Assembly (NCBI GenBank): GCA_016293925.1
Contig: JAEDCX010000002.1
Span: 1-64,000 of the forward strand
From: Lachnospiraceae bacterium
Lineage (GTDB): Bacteria; Bacillota; Clostridia; Lachnospirales; Lachnospiraceae
Direction: 5' to 3'
Length of the DNA stretch: 64,000 bases
Below, in pieces: positions 1-8,941 of the stretch. The notes beneath the pieces were generated by a model, which saw only the letters and a program-made list of their open reading frames with translations, was not told the origin of the DNA and did no database searches. A program made the position numbers and the translations under genes. The first letter of the stretch is position 1; each line of letters begins with the position of its first letter.

Positions 1-2274
1 TCCTGCGGCTTCAAGTCTTTCTATGGTCTCACTATGCGGATGCCCATATCGGTTCCGTCTGCCGCAGGATATCAGTGCGGATCCGGGACGAATTGCCTGC
101 AGAAACGCTTCCGTTGTGGTATTGCGGGATCCGTGGTGGGCTATTTTCAGTACGTCCACACTGCAATCCTTTGGCAAAACATTCCCGATCTCATCCATCA
201 CACATTTTTCCCCGGTTGTTTCCAGATCTCCTGTCAGCAGGATAGAAAACGAATCACAGGTCGCTAACACCACCAGAGAGGCATCATTGGTATTTCCCGA
301 ACTGTATCCGGAATCCGGATGCAGCACGTAATAGATCCAGTTTCCCTGCAGGATACAGTCCCCTGCTGCCAGCCACAACAGATCCGCCCCGCTTCTTGTG
401 ACCGCTTCGGTCAATTCTTTCCACTTTTCGTTCCCACCTGACGTTCCCTTCGCAGTTCCTGCAGTTTCCAATGTTCCAGTTTCCGCAGATTCCAAAGATT
501 CATACTCTCTACGAAAGACCTCAGCCATACACAGAGTTCTCACGCCGATGTCTTCCTGCTGCAGCAGTTCAACAATGCCGTTCATGTGATCCTGATCCGG
601 ATGGGTGATCATGCACCGGTCAACCTTTGAGACTCCCATATATTTCAGGAAAGGGATCAGGATGTTCTCGCCGGGCTTGTTTTGATTTAGACTGCCACAG
701 TCAATAACAGTGCAGTGATTATCCGCCCCCAGAATGCAGATGCAATCGCCCTGTCCCACATCCAGAAACCATATCCGGTCCTGTGTCCTGCCACGCCAGA
801 TCAGGCACAGAACTGCTGCCACCGGTAACAGAGATATCAATATACTCCTCCATGTGATCCGGGATTCTTTTTTACTTTTCTGACATTCCCTGCGCTCGTC
901 CCCTTTCCATCCCACTGCCAACATCAGGAAAAAAGCAAGCAGGGCATAGTAAACTGCAACCTGAAACAGCTTCGGTCGTCCGATAATCAGAGGATGCATC
1001 AGAGGACAATCGATTCCGGAAACCCTGTCCATCCCCCGGGAGACCAGAATCTGAATACCCAGCAGCCAGCGTTCCGGCCATAACAGAATTCTTCCCACCC
1101 TTCGCGCAAACCAGCCGGCGAGCATCCCTGCAACGCCCAGCATCATAATCGGTGTCATCAGCGGAATGACAATCAGATTCAGCAGCATGGCATACAGGGG
1201 AATCTCGTAATAGAACCATGCCAGAACCGGCAGAGACGCCAGTTGAATAGCAAGCGTCATCTCCAGAGCGGAACAGATTCTGCCTTCATACGGCCACACA
1301 AGTTTCATCGCCGGCGCAATCACGGCAACACCCATCACAGCCGTAAAAGATAATAAGAATCCGCAATCGTACAGATATCTTGGATTCTCTCCGAGAATAC
1401 ACATGGCGGATACCGCCATACCGATAGGCATATCATAGGTTCTCCCGCAAATCTCTGCCCCCAGCCGCATCCCGAACATCAGCAATGCCCGCATCGTCGG
1501 TGTGTTCATCCCTGTCAGAAGTCCGTAAAGAATCATGACGAGTGCACAAACAACCGCTCTGGGAATTGCCGGAAGACGGATGCGCCGCAGCAACCGATAG
1601 AGCATCTGTCCCAGCAGGGCAATGTGCAATCCCGAAATAGAGAGAATGTGGGCAATCCCGTTTCGGGCGAAGCTGTCCCGGATGTCCTTATCCATCTCTC
1701 CCCGCATGCCCAATAACATGGCGCACAACATGCCTGCCTCCTGCTCAGGCAGACAGTCATACAGAGTCTGTGCCAGCCCGATCCGTACGGTAAACAGTCG
1801 TTCCTGCAGACGACCTATCCAACCAGCAGCGGAAACCGTCACATAGGCTCTGTCATGTTCTGTGATCCTGCTGCCGTCCTGCACCCTGCCATATCCGTCA
1901 ATTCCCCGAATTGCATAATATCTGCACAGATCAAACTGCCCAGGATTGGTCGCTTTGGCGTAATTCTCCAATTGTAGTTCCATGGTAATGGTCTCCCCGA
2001 TATGGGGAATGGATTCCGACCCTTCGTCGAAAGAAATCAGAATAGAATATCCTTTGATGAGCAGGTCCGGTAGTTCCTCCGAGCACCCCTCAGCAATATC
2101 CAGACGGCACCTTGTGCCATTCTCTGTCAGTTCCTTACTTCGTATTCTTCCGGTAATGTTCCAGGTTTTCCCGGTCACCGCTTCCGGCATGCCTGCCCTG
2201 ATCGGACAGATTCTATAGAACACAAGGACAGTCAGCACCAGCAGAATACAAACAATACATAATGGTCTTTTCAA
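1..2274 (-). CDS. comEC: ComEC/Rec2 DNA uptake channel protein, C-terminus cut by window edge
   Basis: Predicted inner-membrane channel that carries single-stranded DNA into the cell during transformation. I read 758 in-frame codons without a stop. The frame starts at a TTG directly after the TGA of the GerM-like gene (2275-2277), so the two are translationally coupled. Seen: an N-terminal membrane segment, the competence-domain signature ISISGLH near residue 211, several hydrophobic helices to about residue 470, then a metallo-beta-lactamase domain with DVGQGD (about 505), HPDQDH (about 557) and a late GHPHSE motif. That late motif usually sits some 20-50 residues before the end, so little is missing. 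No frameshift was seen. The family call is firm; the TTG start is inferred from position. Confidence 0.93.
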   Translation of the reverse strand, partial: MKRPLCIVCILLVLTVLVFYRICPIRAGMPEAVTGKTWNITGRIRSKELTENGTRCRLDIAEGCSEELPDLLIKGYSILISFDEGSESIPHIGETITMELQLENYAKATNPGQFDLCRYYAIRGIDGYGRVQDGSRITEHDRAYVTVSAAGWIGRLQERLFTVRIGLAQTLYDCLPEQEAGMLCAMLLGMRGEMDKDIRDSFARNGIAHILSISGLHIALLGQMLYRLLRRIRLPAIPRAVVCALVMILYGLLTGMNTPTMRALLMFGMRLGAEICGRTYDMPIGMAVSAMCILGENPRYLYDCGFLLSFTAVMGVAVIAPAMKLVWPYEGRICSALEMTLAIQLASLPVLAWFYYEIPLYAMLLNLIVIPLMTPIMMLGVAGMLAGWFARRVGRILLWPERWLLGIQILVSRGMDRVSGIDCPLMHPLIIGRPKLFQVAVYYALLAFFLMLAVGWKGDERRECQKSKKESRITWRSILISLLPVAAVLCLIWRGRTQDRIWFLDVGQGDCICILGADNHCTVIDCGSLNQNKPGENILIPFLKYMGVSKVDRCMITHPDQDHMNGIVELLQQEDIGVRTLCMAEVFRREYESLESAETGTLETAGTAKGTSGGNEKWKELTEAVTRSGADLLWLAAGDCILQGNWIYYVLHPDSGYSSGNTNDASLVVLATCDSFSILLTGDLETTGEKCVMDEIGNVLPKDCSVDVLKIAHHGSRNTTTEAFLQAIRPGSALISCGRRNRYGHPHSETIERLEAAG

Positions 2275-3210
2275 TCAATGTACCAGTTCACGGTTCTGCT
2301 CAAAAACCGTGTTCAGGTTTACTCTCTCTCTCAGCAGTACATCCGAACTGCCATCAATACTGATCTGCACCCTTTCCACGTCCGTCAGTGCAGTCAGTGA
2401 ATTCACCAGGGAATACACGGTCGTCTCTGCGGTTACATTGTTTACCGGATTCAGAAACCCCTCATCCAGATTCACATAACACACGCCATCCGTTACCGTA
2501 ACGCTGATAATCTTCGTCCCACCGTTCACGGTAGGATAGACCGTTTTAATATTCGGTCCGGCAATCAGCTGCTCCACGATCAGTTTCGGCAACGATATAT
2601 TACTGTTATAGACCACCTGACGTTCCACCTTGATCAGACCGTCTCCTGCTTCGTTGGCAAAATACAATTCCAGAATTGTTCTCTCATAACTGTTAATATC
2701 CGCCCCCTCATTGTCAATGAACTGGTCAGCAGTCATATTTCCGATGACCTTGCCGTTACTGTCTGTAAGCGGCTGGTCGTTTACGGTAATACGGACACTG
2801 ACAACAGCCGGAATCTGACAGAATGTCCGAACCAACGCCGCCCGTGTCAGAACCTCCGTTGTGCGGTTCATCAAAAGATAACTGTCATCAAAATTCAGCG
2901 ATAGTTTTCCTTTGTCGTAGGTACAACGCTCCAATACCAGCCCCGTTCCCAGAACGGAATGCATCTGTTCGGAATCTGATTCCTCCGACAGATACCCGAT
3001 CAGTTCCGAAATAATATCCAGTGTTTCCACCGATGTCACCGACACCGTTCTGCTGATGACCCCGGTATCACTACCGTTCAGACAGTATATCATATATTCG
3101 CTGCCCTCCGTCGCATCCTCTCCGGTCTTCCCGCAGGAGACTGCCAGAAACAGGAGACAGACCAGCAGCATCATGCCCATGCATTTTCGTTTCAGCATAT
3201 CCTCGTTCAC
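2275..3210 (-). CDS. GerMN-domain lipoprotein (GerM-like)
   Basis: A secreted lipoprotein of about 307-311 residues. It has a short signal peptide ending in the lipobox LAVSC and two tandem GerMN-type domains (roughly residues 60-165 and 185-290). GerMN domains occur in Bacillus GerM, which takes part in spore formation and germination, and in lipoproteins next to two-component systems in actinobacteria (LpqB). The gene lies 8 bp after the histidine kinase and is followed at once by comEC. The longest start is GTG at 3210, but the AGGAGG at 3212-3217 leaves only one base before it. ATG at 3198 has 13 bases of spacing and gives a compact signal peptide, so either is possible. The job is inferred: an extracytoplasmic partner of the kinase, or a sporulation protein. 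Confidence 0.85.
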   Translation of the reverse strand: MNEDMLKRKCMGMMLLVCLLFLAVSCGKTGEDATEGSEYMIYCLNGSDTGVISRTVSVTSVETLDIISELIGYLSEESDSEQMHSVLGTGLVLERCTYDKGKLSLNFDDSYLLMNRTTEVLTRAALVRTFCQIPAVVSVRITVNDQPLTDSNGKVIGNMTADQFIDNEGADINSYERTILELYFANEAGDGLIKVERQVVYNSNISLPKLIVEQLIAGPNIKTVYPTVNGGTKIISVTVTDGVCYVNLDEGFLNPVNNVTAETTVYSLVNSLTALTDVERVQISIDGSSDVLLRERVNLNTVFEQNRELVH

Positions 3211-3218
3211 GCCTCCTT

Positions 3219-4694
3219 TCAGACAATATAGATGAGCGGGATCCTCATGGTGAATGTTGTTCCTTCCCCTAATGCACTTTCCACCTGAATCGAACCTCTG
3301 TGCATCAGCACGGCGCTTCTGGTGATTGCCAGTCCCAGACCGGTTCCCCCGATCTCTTTGGAATGGGATTTGTCCACCCGGTAAAATCTCTCATAGATGT
3401 GTTCCAGATCCTCTTTCGCAATGCCGATTCCGGAGTCCTGCACGGTTACTGTAAAAACCTGGTGATCCGCATCCAGCACAATCCTGACCCACCCCCCGGG
3501 ATGATTATATTTGATGGCGTTCTCAATCAGATTGCTGACTGCAAGAGTCAATTTCACAGAATCCACATTGGCGGACACCGCACGCAGGCTCTCAAAGATC
3601 AGTTCCACCTCATGCTGCACCGCAATCGGTCGCAAGCGCTTCAGAATCTGTTCCACCAGACTGTTGATATCCGTCTGTTGAATACTCATATCCGCTGCGG
3701 TCTTGTCCATTTTCACCAGCGTCAGCAGATCATTGATGATCTCATTCTCCCGGTCAATCTCTGCAGAAATATCTTCCATAAATTCCCGGTAAATCTCCAC
3801 CGGAACATTGTCCTGCGTTAAAAGAGAATCCGCAAGTACTTTCATAGAGGTGATCGGTGTCTTCAACTCATGTGACACATTTGCCACAAACTCCTGCCTG
3901 GAATCGTCAAACGCCTTCATACGACGTTGCAATTGATTGAATGCATCCACAATATGCACTGTCTCATAGTAATCTGGAACGGAGATTTCCTCATCGGAGA
4001 ATCCGGCGCGCACCGCAGTAATTGCCTGCGTAATCTTATTGAAGGGACGTATCAGAATATAGGACAGACCGATTGCAATTGCCACCATACAGCCGATACA
4101 GGTAAACAAAACCACCATGGATTTGCGGTTCAGAATCGCACGGGTGATGGCAATATTGTCCGTTGATGCACTGACCAGCATAACCCCCCTGCAGACACTG
4201 ACATCCGACGTCTCTCCGGTATCCATGTTCACCGGGAATTCCGTGATCGGAACGGTCATCTCGATATACTGATATCGCCTGTTGTAGTGGGTGTGGCTCT
4301 CTCCGCGGTAACATTTGATCACTTCTTCGGAAATCATCGTTTTCCCTTCACTGATCCCGTAGGTATCCCGGATCACCCGGAACGTATCGTCCATAATCAT
4401 GACCCGGCCATTATAAAGATTTGATAACTGATTGAGTTCTGCATTCACGACTTCCGAGGAAGAATCCTCCAGATATCCATAAGCCAGCAGATGATTCGCT
4501 ATGATCCGAACTTGGTTTTCCACCTCCTTCTTTTTGACATCAACAGCCCTGTTCTCATAGGCGTTGACGATCACATAGCGCAGAATGGTAGCGGGAATAA
4601 TGCCCGCACACAGAATGATTAAGAAAATACGCAGACGAAAACTTCTGAAAAAAGGAAATCCTTTCCTGAAATACTTCTTCATATCGGACCTCAT
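3219..4694 (-). CDS. Membrane sensor histidine kinase (HAMP-HisKA-HATPase)
   Basis: Partner kinase of the response regulator just upstream; the genes overlap by 4 bp (ATGA). The 491 residues run in this order: membrane helix about 20-43, an extracytoplasmic sensor region of about 145 residues, a second helix about 192-215, HAMP about 216-268, HisKA with phospho-acceptor H275 in SHELKTP, then a HATPase domain with an N box (NLIENAIKY), DSGIGI and GGTGLGL. No PAS domain was seen, unlike WalK/PhoR kinases. An internal ATG 12 bases downstream (MKKYF) is an alternative start. The ligand is unknown. Its place between comEA and comEC suggests that it may report on envelope state or competence. Confidence 0.93.
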   Translation of the reverse strand: MRSDMKKYFRKGFPFFRSFRLRIFLIILCAGIIPATILRYVIVNAYENRAVDVKKKEVENQVRIIANHLLAYGYLEDSSSEVVNAELNQLSNLYNGRVMIMDDTFRVIRDTYGISEGKTMISEEVIKCYRGESHTHYNRRYQYIEMTVPITEFPVNMDTGETSDVSVCRGVMLVSASTDNIAITRAILNRKSMVVLFTCIGCMVAIAIGLSYILIRPFNKITQAITAVRAGFSDEEISVPDYYETVHIVDAFNQLQRRMKAFDDSRQEFVANVSHELKTPITSMKVLADSLLTQDNVPVEIYREFMEDISAEIDRENEIINDLLTLVKMDKTAADMSIQQTDINSLVEQILKRLRPIAVQHEVELIFESLRAVSANVDSVKLTLAVSNLIENAIKYNHPGGWVRIVLDADHQVFTVTVQDSGIGIAKEDLEHIYERFYRVDKSHSKEIGGTGLGLAITRSAVLMHRGSIQVESALGEGTTFTMRIPLIYIV

Positions 4695-5392
4695 CTATCT
4701 CCGTAGAAATATCCAACTCCCCACTTGGTCTGTACATACTTCGGCTCACTGGGATTCTGTTCGATCTTCTCACGCATACGGCGGATGTGCACATCCACGG
4801 TGCGGACGTCCCCCGGATAATCGTCTCCCCAGACCAGTCGCAGCAGATTATCTCTGCTGTATACCTTATTGGGATTGCGAACCAGCAGCTCCAGCACATC
4901 AAATTCTTTTGCCGTCAGATCAATCTTCTTCCCGCAGATAAACAGATTCCGGTTATCACAGTCCAGACGGATATCGCCGCTCTCCAGAATACGCCCCTGC
5001 TCTGCCGCGGCACCTGCATGACCGGATGTACGATCCACCCGGCGCATAATCGCCTTCATTCTCGCTTTCACTTCATCGATATTGAACGGCTTGGTGATAT
5101 AATCGTCAGCTCCATGCTCCAGACCCTGGATTTTATCGGCATCCTCTCCCTTTGCGGTTAACATAATGATTGGTACCATGGAAAACTTCCGAATCTGCTC
5201 GCAGACTTCAATCCCGCTCATCTTCGGAAGCATGATATCTAACAGAATGATATCATATTCCTTCTCCCGGACCATCTGAAGTGCCATCTCCCCGTCGGAT
5301 GCGGTATCTACTTCCATGCCGTCACTTACCAGGCTGAAGCTGACCCCCTTCAGAATCAGTTTTTCGTCATCTACCAGCAATACTTTCCTCAT
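4691..5392 (-). CDS. OmpR/PhoB-family response regulator
   Basis: A 233-residue DNA-binding response regulator. The receiver domain has acidic D8/D9, phospho-acceptor D52 in LLDIMLP, T79 and K101 in TKPF. The C-terminal winged helix (about 135-230) has the usual end motif TKWGVGYF. All catalytic receiver residues are present, so it should be phosphorylated by the kinase encoded downstream. It lies 38 bp after comEA with no terminator seen, so it probably shares the comEA transcript. The targets are not visible here. It resembles the WalR/PhoP group, but I give no symbol because the kinase lacks the PAS domain usual there. Confidence 0.94.
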   Translation of the reverse strand: MRKVLLVDDEKLILKGVSFSLVSDGMEVDTASDGEMALQMVREKEYDIILLDIMLPKMSGIEVCEQIRKFSMVPIIMLTAKGEDADKIQGLEHGADDYITKPFNIDEVKARMKAIMRRVDRTSGHAGAAAEQGRILESGDIRLDCDNRNLFICGKKIDLTAKEFDVLELLVRNPNKVYSRDNLLRLVWGDDYPGDVRTVDVHIRRMREKIEQNPSEPKYVQTKWGVGYFYGDR

Positions 5393-5430
5393 GTTCCACT
5401 CCCCTTACAAATATCCCACGCTCCGGCCTG

Positions 5431-6054
5431 TCAGATCGTCACATATGCTTTGATTTTCTCATACAGACCATCTTTGATCCCCGGAACATTCATTATCTCT
5501 TCTGTCGAACGGAAAAATCCGTGTTTCTCCCGATACTCCACAATCTCGGATGCCTTGGCCTCTCCGATTCCCGGAAGACTCATCAGCTCCGCAAGACCGG
5601 CCGTATTCAAATTCACCATTCCGTTGGTTCCTCCGGACGCATTTGCTCCGTTCCCTGCACCGGACCGGTTTTCTCCCGCATAGTATACCCGGATCATCCG
5701 GCCATCGGATACCGTCTCTGCCAGATTCAGACATGTTTCATCCGCATTCTCCGCAAACCCGCCGGCCAGTTCAATGATCTCATAGATTCTGGTTCCTTCC
5801 GCCACCTCGTAGATTCCGGGTCGCATGACGGCTCCGCACAGATACACACAGGCATATCTTTGTTCCGATAACCGCCTCTCCTGCATTATTGGTGTTTCCG
5901 GAGATACCTTATCCTGTACCTTATCTCCTTCGGTATCCGCCAGTTCCGCTTCTGTCCGGCTTTGTGCATTTCGTATCAGGACACCGCTTTGCTCCCTGCA
6001 TCCGGTCAGTACACCGAACAGAAGAAGCATGATTGCACATAATTTTTTTCTCAT
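5431..6054 (-). CDS. comEA: ComEA-type DNA-binding protein, predicted lipoprotein
   Basis: DNA receptor of the natural transformation machinery, which hands DNA to ComEC. The 207 residues hold an N-terminal signal with lipobox LTGC (C19), a SLBB domain at about 68-130 (YLCGAV...PGIYEV) and a C-terminal helix-hairpin-helix pair at about 147-207 (VNLNTA, LPGIGEAKA, VPGIKDG). Bacillus ComEA is held by a membrane helix, so a lipid anchor would be a different solution. The lipobox is read from sequence and not proven. ATG at 6054 has GGAG about 8 bases upstream. It is the first gene of the five-gene com/two-component operon. Confidence 0.92.
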   Translation of the reverse strand: MRKKLCAIMLLLFGVLTGCREQSGVLIRNAQSRTEAELADTEGDKVQDKVSPETPIMQERRLSEQRYACVYLCGAVMRPGIYEVAEGTRIYEIIELAGGFAENADETCLNLAETVSDGRMIRVYYAGENRSGAGNGANASGGTNGMVNLNTAGLAELMSLPGIGEAKASEIVEYREKHGFFRSTEEIMNVPGIKDGLYEKIKAYVTI

Positions 6055-6106
6055 CAGTCACTCTCCTCTGCATTCCTGCAAAGGTCCCCCCGGCGACCGT
6101 ACTCCT

Positions 6107-6136
6107 ATTGTATAGCATTCCGATACTTTTTCGCAA
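6107..6136 (-). promoter_or_regulatory. Putative promoter of the comEA operon
   Basis: On the minus strand TTGCGA (6131-6136) and TACAAT (6107-6112) are separated by 18 bases. They lie just upstream of comEA and downstream of the 6151-6177 terminator. A 16-base alternative (TATACA) overlaps. Confidence 0.5.
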
Positions 6137-6150
6137 TAATAATATGCAGA

Positions 6151-6177
6151 AAATCGCAGGACGTCCTCCTGCGATTT
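6151..6177 (-). terminator. Intrinsic terminator after the solute-binding-like gene
   Basis: An 11-bp perfect stem (AAATCGCAGGA with TCCTGCGATTT) has a 5-base loop and a short T-rich tail. It lies between the gene ending at 6210 and comEA, so the two are probably separate transcription units. Confidence 0.75.
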
Positions 6178-6209
6178 CTTCATTCGTTCTATCCCTGCGG
6201 TGAATCGTA

Positions 6210-7712
6210 TCAGTATCCCTCCTGATCATCCACCTCATCGTACTCATACACCGGTTCCTGCGGCATCACGATATATTCTTCCCTGACTGTGGACTGACTG
6301 ATCTGGGATTTCATCTTCTCGGACAATCCCTTCAACAGCAGATTCACGTCCTCGCCCTGCCAGGCCCTGGTAAAGCACAGTTCCAATTCCACCCAGTAGT
6401 TGCTTGTTTCCAGCATCTTGGGCATGGAGATCGACTGGTCATATTCCTGTGCAATGGTATACATACATTCATAGGGGTAATTATCCAGTCTTCTTGCCGC
6501 AAATTTGTCCGTTCTGCCGTACAGAAGATCACTACTGCTGTAGGTCAGATAACGTGCCAGCATATTGGCTGCACTCTGATGTTCGCTGTATCCGTTCACC
6601 GCCACAACGCTCGTCGTAGACAGGCTCCGGGATGTCATCTCATCGTTGATATCCGGAATCCGGCACACACCGTATTCATAGGCAAACTCTCCCGCTCGGA
6701 CGGCATTCTCCAATCTGCTGATCGCATGCGTCGTTGCCACGGTAAAGATCATCTTGCCATTCATAAAGTCATCGATGACGGATTCATATGTGACTGTGTC
6801 CGCGTCAATGGAGAAGAACTGGTTCATATCCTGATACATCTCAAGACATCGGATAGCGGATTCATTGTAAATATCAACCTGTTCCGGATCATCGCCGGTT
6901 TCACCGCCTACCACTACATAGCTTCCCACAAAGAAGAAATTATAGAAGATATCGGACACATCCCAGGTAAAGAAGGATTCCACCTTCCCCGGAGCGTCAT
7001 ACTCCGCTGCAAAATCCAGAATATTTTCAATGGTGGACGGGACCATCGTGGCCACCTTATTCTCCACCATGGCCCGGATCTCGTCCGTCATATTCTCTTC
7101 GGTGAGAATGATTTCCTCCGCCAAAGAATCCATTTCCGCTTCCTGCGCGTCCTCATCCGTTGTTTCTGCATTCTGTCCGTTCAGTTCCTCCTGAACCAGC
7201 TGCATGGCAATCTCTTTGAGATAGGTTCTGTTATACAGCAGATAGCTTGTCTCAAAGTAGAACGGATATGCAATCTTTTTCCCTTCATAGGTGACCGCAT
7301 CCACGCCTGCCTGATAGAAAACATCCGGATTGACAAAACCGCCTTCATCATCAATCTCGACTGCCAGCCCCGACAGATATGCTTTTCCCAGTGAATCATT
7401 GCCGATAATATAGAGATCCGGAATCTCAGCACCGTCCAGACTGGCCGTATTGATCTGCTCCAGATACTCGCTCCCCGACACCAGGGTGGGTACCACTCTG
7501 ATATCCGTGTCCTCATAGAAGTTAAGCGCAACGCTGTTAATATAATCTGTCAGTGCTTCGTCCGTGTACCACAGATGAATGGTCTCTTTCCTGACCCGCC
7601 TCTCCTCTGCTCTCTCAGCCAGCGTTTTGTAATCATCCAGCCCCAGATGGATCAGCAGAGCAAGTACTGCTCCCAGCACCAGAACAGATATCAGTCTGCT
7701 CTTCATACTCAT
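6210..7712 (-). CDS. Membrane-anchored extracellular solute-binding-like protein
   Basis: A 500-residue protein with an N-terminal membrane segment (about 7-23) and no lipobox cysteine, followed by a family 1-like binding-protein fold. Seen: an opening strand IHLWYTDE, then alternating strand/helix regions (IPDLYIIGND, GKKIAYPFYFETSYLLYNRTYL, GKMIFTVATTHAI) typical of sugar-binding proteins of ABC importers. An acidic stretch at about 180-215 may be a lineage-specific insert. No ABC permease or ATPase lies nearby, so transport is not supported by context; it may be a sensor or scavenging lipoprotein relative. ATG at 7712 has AGGGG 8 bases upstream. The end is Tyr-rich and acidic. Confidence 0.72.
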   Translation of the reverse strand: MSMKSRLISVLVLGAVLALLIHLGLDDYKTLAERAEERRVRKETIHLWYTDEALTDYINSVALNFYEDTDIRVVPTLVSGSEYLEQINTASLDGAEIPDLYIIGNDSLGKAYLSGLAVEIDDEGGFVNPDVFYQAGVDAVTYEGKKIAYPFYFETSYLLYNRTYLKEIAMQLVQEELNGQNAETTDEDAQEAEMDSLAEEIILTEENMTDEIRAMVENKVATMVPSTIENILDFAAEYDAPGKVESFFTWDVSDIFYNFFFVGSYVVVGGETGDDPEQVDIYNESAIRCLEMYQDMNQFFSIDADTVTYESVIDDFMNGKMIFTVATTHAISRLENAVRAGEFAYEYGVCRIPDINDEMTSRSLSTTSVVAVNGYSEHQSAANMLARYLTYSSSDLLYGRTDKFAARRLDNYPYECMYTIAQEYDQSISMPKMLETSNYWVELELCFTRAWQGEDVNLLLKGLSEKMKSQISQSTVREEYIVMPQEPVYEYDEVDDQEGY

Positions 7713-7728
7713 CTATCAATCCCCTATC

Positions 7729-8940
7729 CTACTCTTTTCCGACTGTTTCCCGGATGCACTCGTCCAGAATCGCAATCATCTCATCCACGTGCTCTTCCTG
7801 AATGATCAGGGAAGGTACGAAACGAATAATATCGGTTCCCGCATTGATCAGAATCAGACCTTTCTCCAGTGCCCGATTGATAATAGGCGCAACTGCCTGA
7901 TCGAATACCAGCCCCTGCATCAGTCCGGAACCTCTCCTGTCTGTAATGCAGGAGAACTGTTCCTTTAGTGCATCCAGTTTTGTCTCCAGATAACCGCTGA
8001 TCTGACCTACATGCTCCGTGATCTTCTCCTCTTCAAACAGATCCAGCACCTTGCTGACCGCTGCACATGCCAACGGATTGCCGCCATATGTGGTTCCGTG
8101 GTCGCCTGCCGTAAGAGAATTGGCTCCGACTTTCTCCGTCATCAGAAATGCCCCTACGGGAACCCCGCAGCCCAACGCCTTGGCACAGGTCATAATGTCC
8201 GGTTTCACGCCGAATTGCTGCCATGCAAACATATATCCGGTTCTGCCCATGCCACACTGGATCTCATCCAGAATCAGAAGGATATCCTTCTCATCGCACA
8301 ATGCCCGAACACCCTCCAGAAATTCCCTGGTTGCCGGATAGATTCCGCCCTCTCCCTGAACGGTTTCAAACAGAATCGCCACGGTTTTGTCGGTAATGCA
8401 GGCTTTCACACTCTCCAGATCATTCATCCTGGCGAATCGGATATTCCCGATCATCGGCTGAAATGCCTCCCGGTACTTCGGATTTCCCGTCACGGACAGC
8501 GCTCCCATGGTCCTTCCGTGGAACGAATGCTCCATGGCAATAATCTCATGGTCTGTACTGCCATCCTTCAGATATCCATACTTTCTGGCCGCCTTGATGG
8601 CGCCTTCAATCGCCTCGGCTCCGCTGTTTGTGAAGAAAACCCGATCCATACCGGATACTTTTTTCAGTTTCCGAGCAGCTTCAATCGCAGGCACATTGTA
8701 ATAATAATTGGAGGTATGAATCAATTTGTCGATCTGCGCTTTCAACGCATCATCATAGGCTTTGTTATGATAGCCCAATGCAAATACCGCTATTCCGGAT
8801 ACGAAGTCCAGATACTTCTTTCCATCCAGATCGTACAGATACACTCCGTCTCCCTTCTCCAGAACAACCTGATACCGGTTATATGTATGGAGAAGCGCTG
8901 ACTCCGCAGCGTCAATATATGCTTTCATTGTTTCACTCAT
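7729..8940 (-). CDS. argD: Acetylornithine aminotransferase ArgD
   Basis: PLP-dependent class III aminotransferase that converts N-acetylglutamate semialdehyde to N-acetylornithine in arginine synthesis. The 403 residues begin MSETMKAY. This start lies one base after the argB stop, with GGAG about 7 bases upstream; the frame remains open into argB but upstream ATGs have no better site. Seen: FVSGIAVFALGY near the N-terminus, FTNSGAEAIEGA, SFHGRTMGAL, LDEIQCGMGRTG and the PLP-lysine region CAKALGCGVP. These all fit ArgD/GabT-like enzymes, and the cluster with argB and argJ makes ArgD the best call. It lies 17 bp before the solute-binding-like gene. Confidence 0.95.
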   Translation of the reverse strand: MSETMKAYIDAAESALLHTYNRYQVVLEKGDGVYLYDLDGKKYLDFVSGIAVFALGYHNKAYDDALKAQIDKLIHTSNYYYNVPAIEAARKLKKVSGMDRVFFTNSGAEAIEGAIKAARKYGYLKDGSTDHEIIAMEHSFHGRTMGALSVTGNPKYREAFQPMIGNIRFARMNDLESVKACITDKTVAILFETVQGEGGIYPATREFLEGVRALCDEKDILLILDEIQCGMGRTGYMFAWQQFGVKPDIMTCAKALGCGVPVGAFLMTEKVGANSLTAGDHGTTYGGNPLACAAVSKVLDLFEEEKITEHVGQISGYLETKLDALKEQFSCITDRRGSGLMQGLVFDQAVAPIINRALEKGLILINAGTDIIRFVPSLIIQEEHVDEMIAILDECIRETVGKE

Positions 8941-8941
8941 C

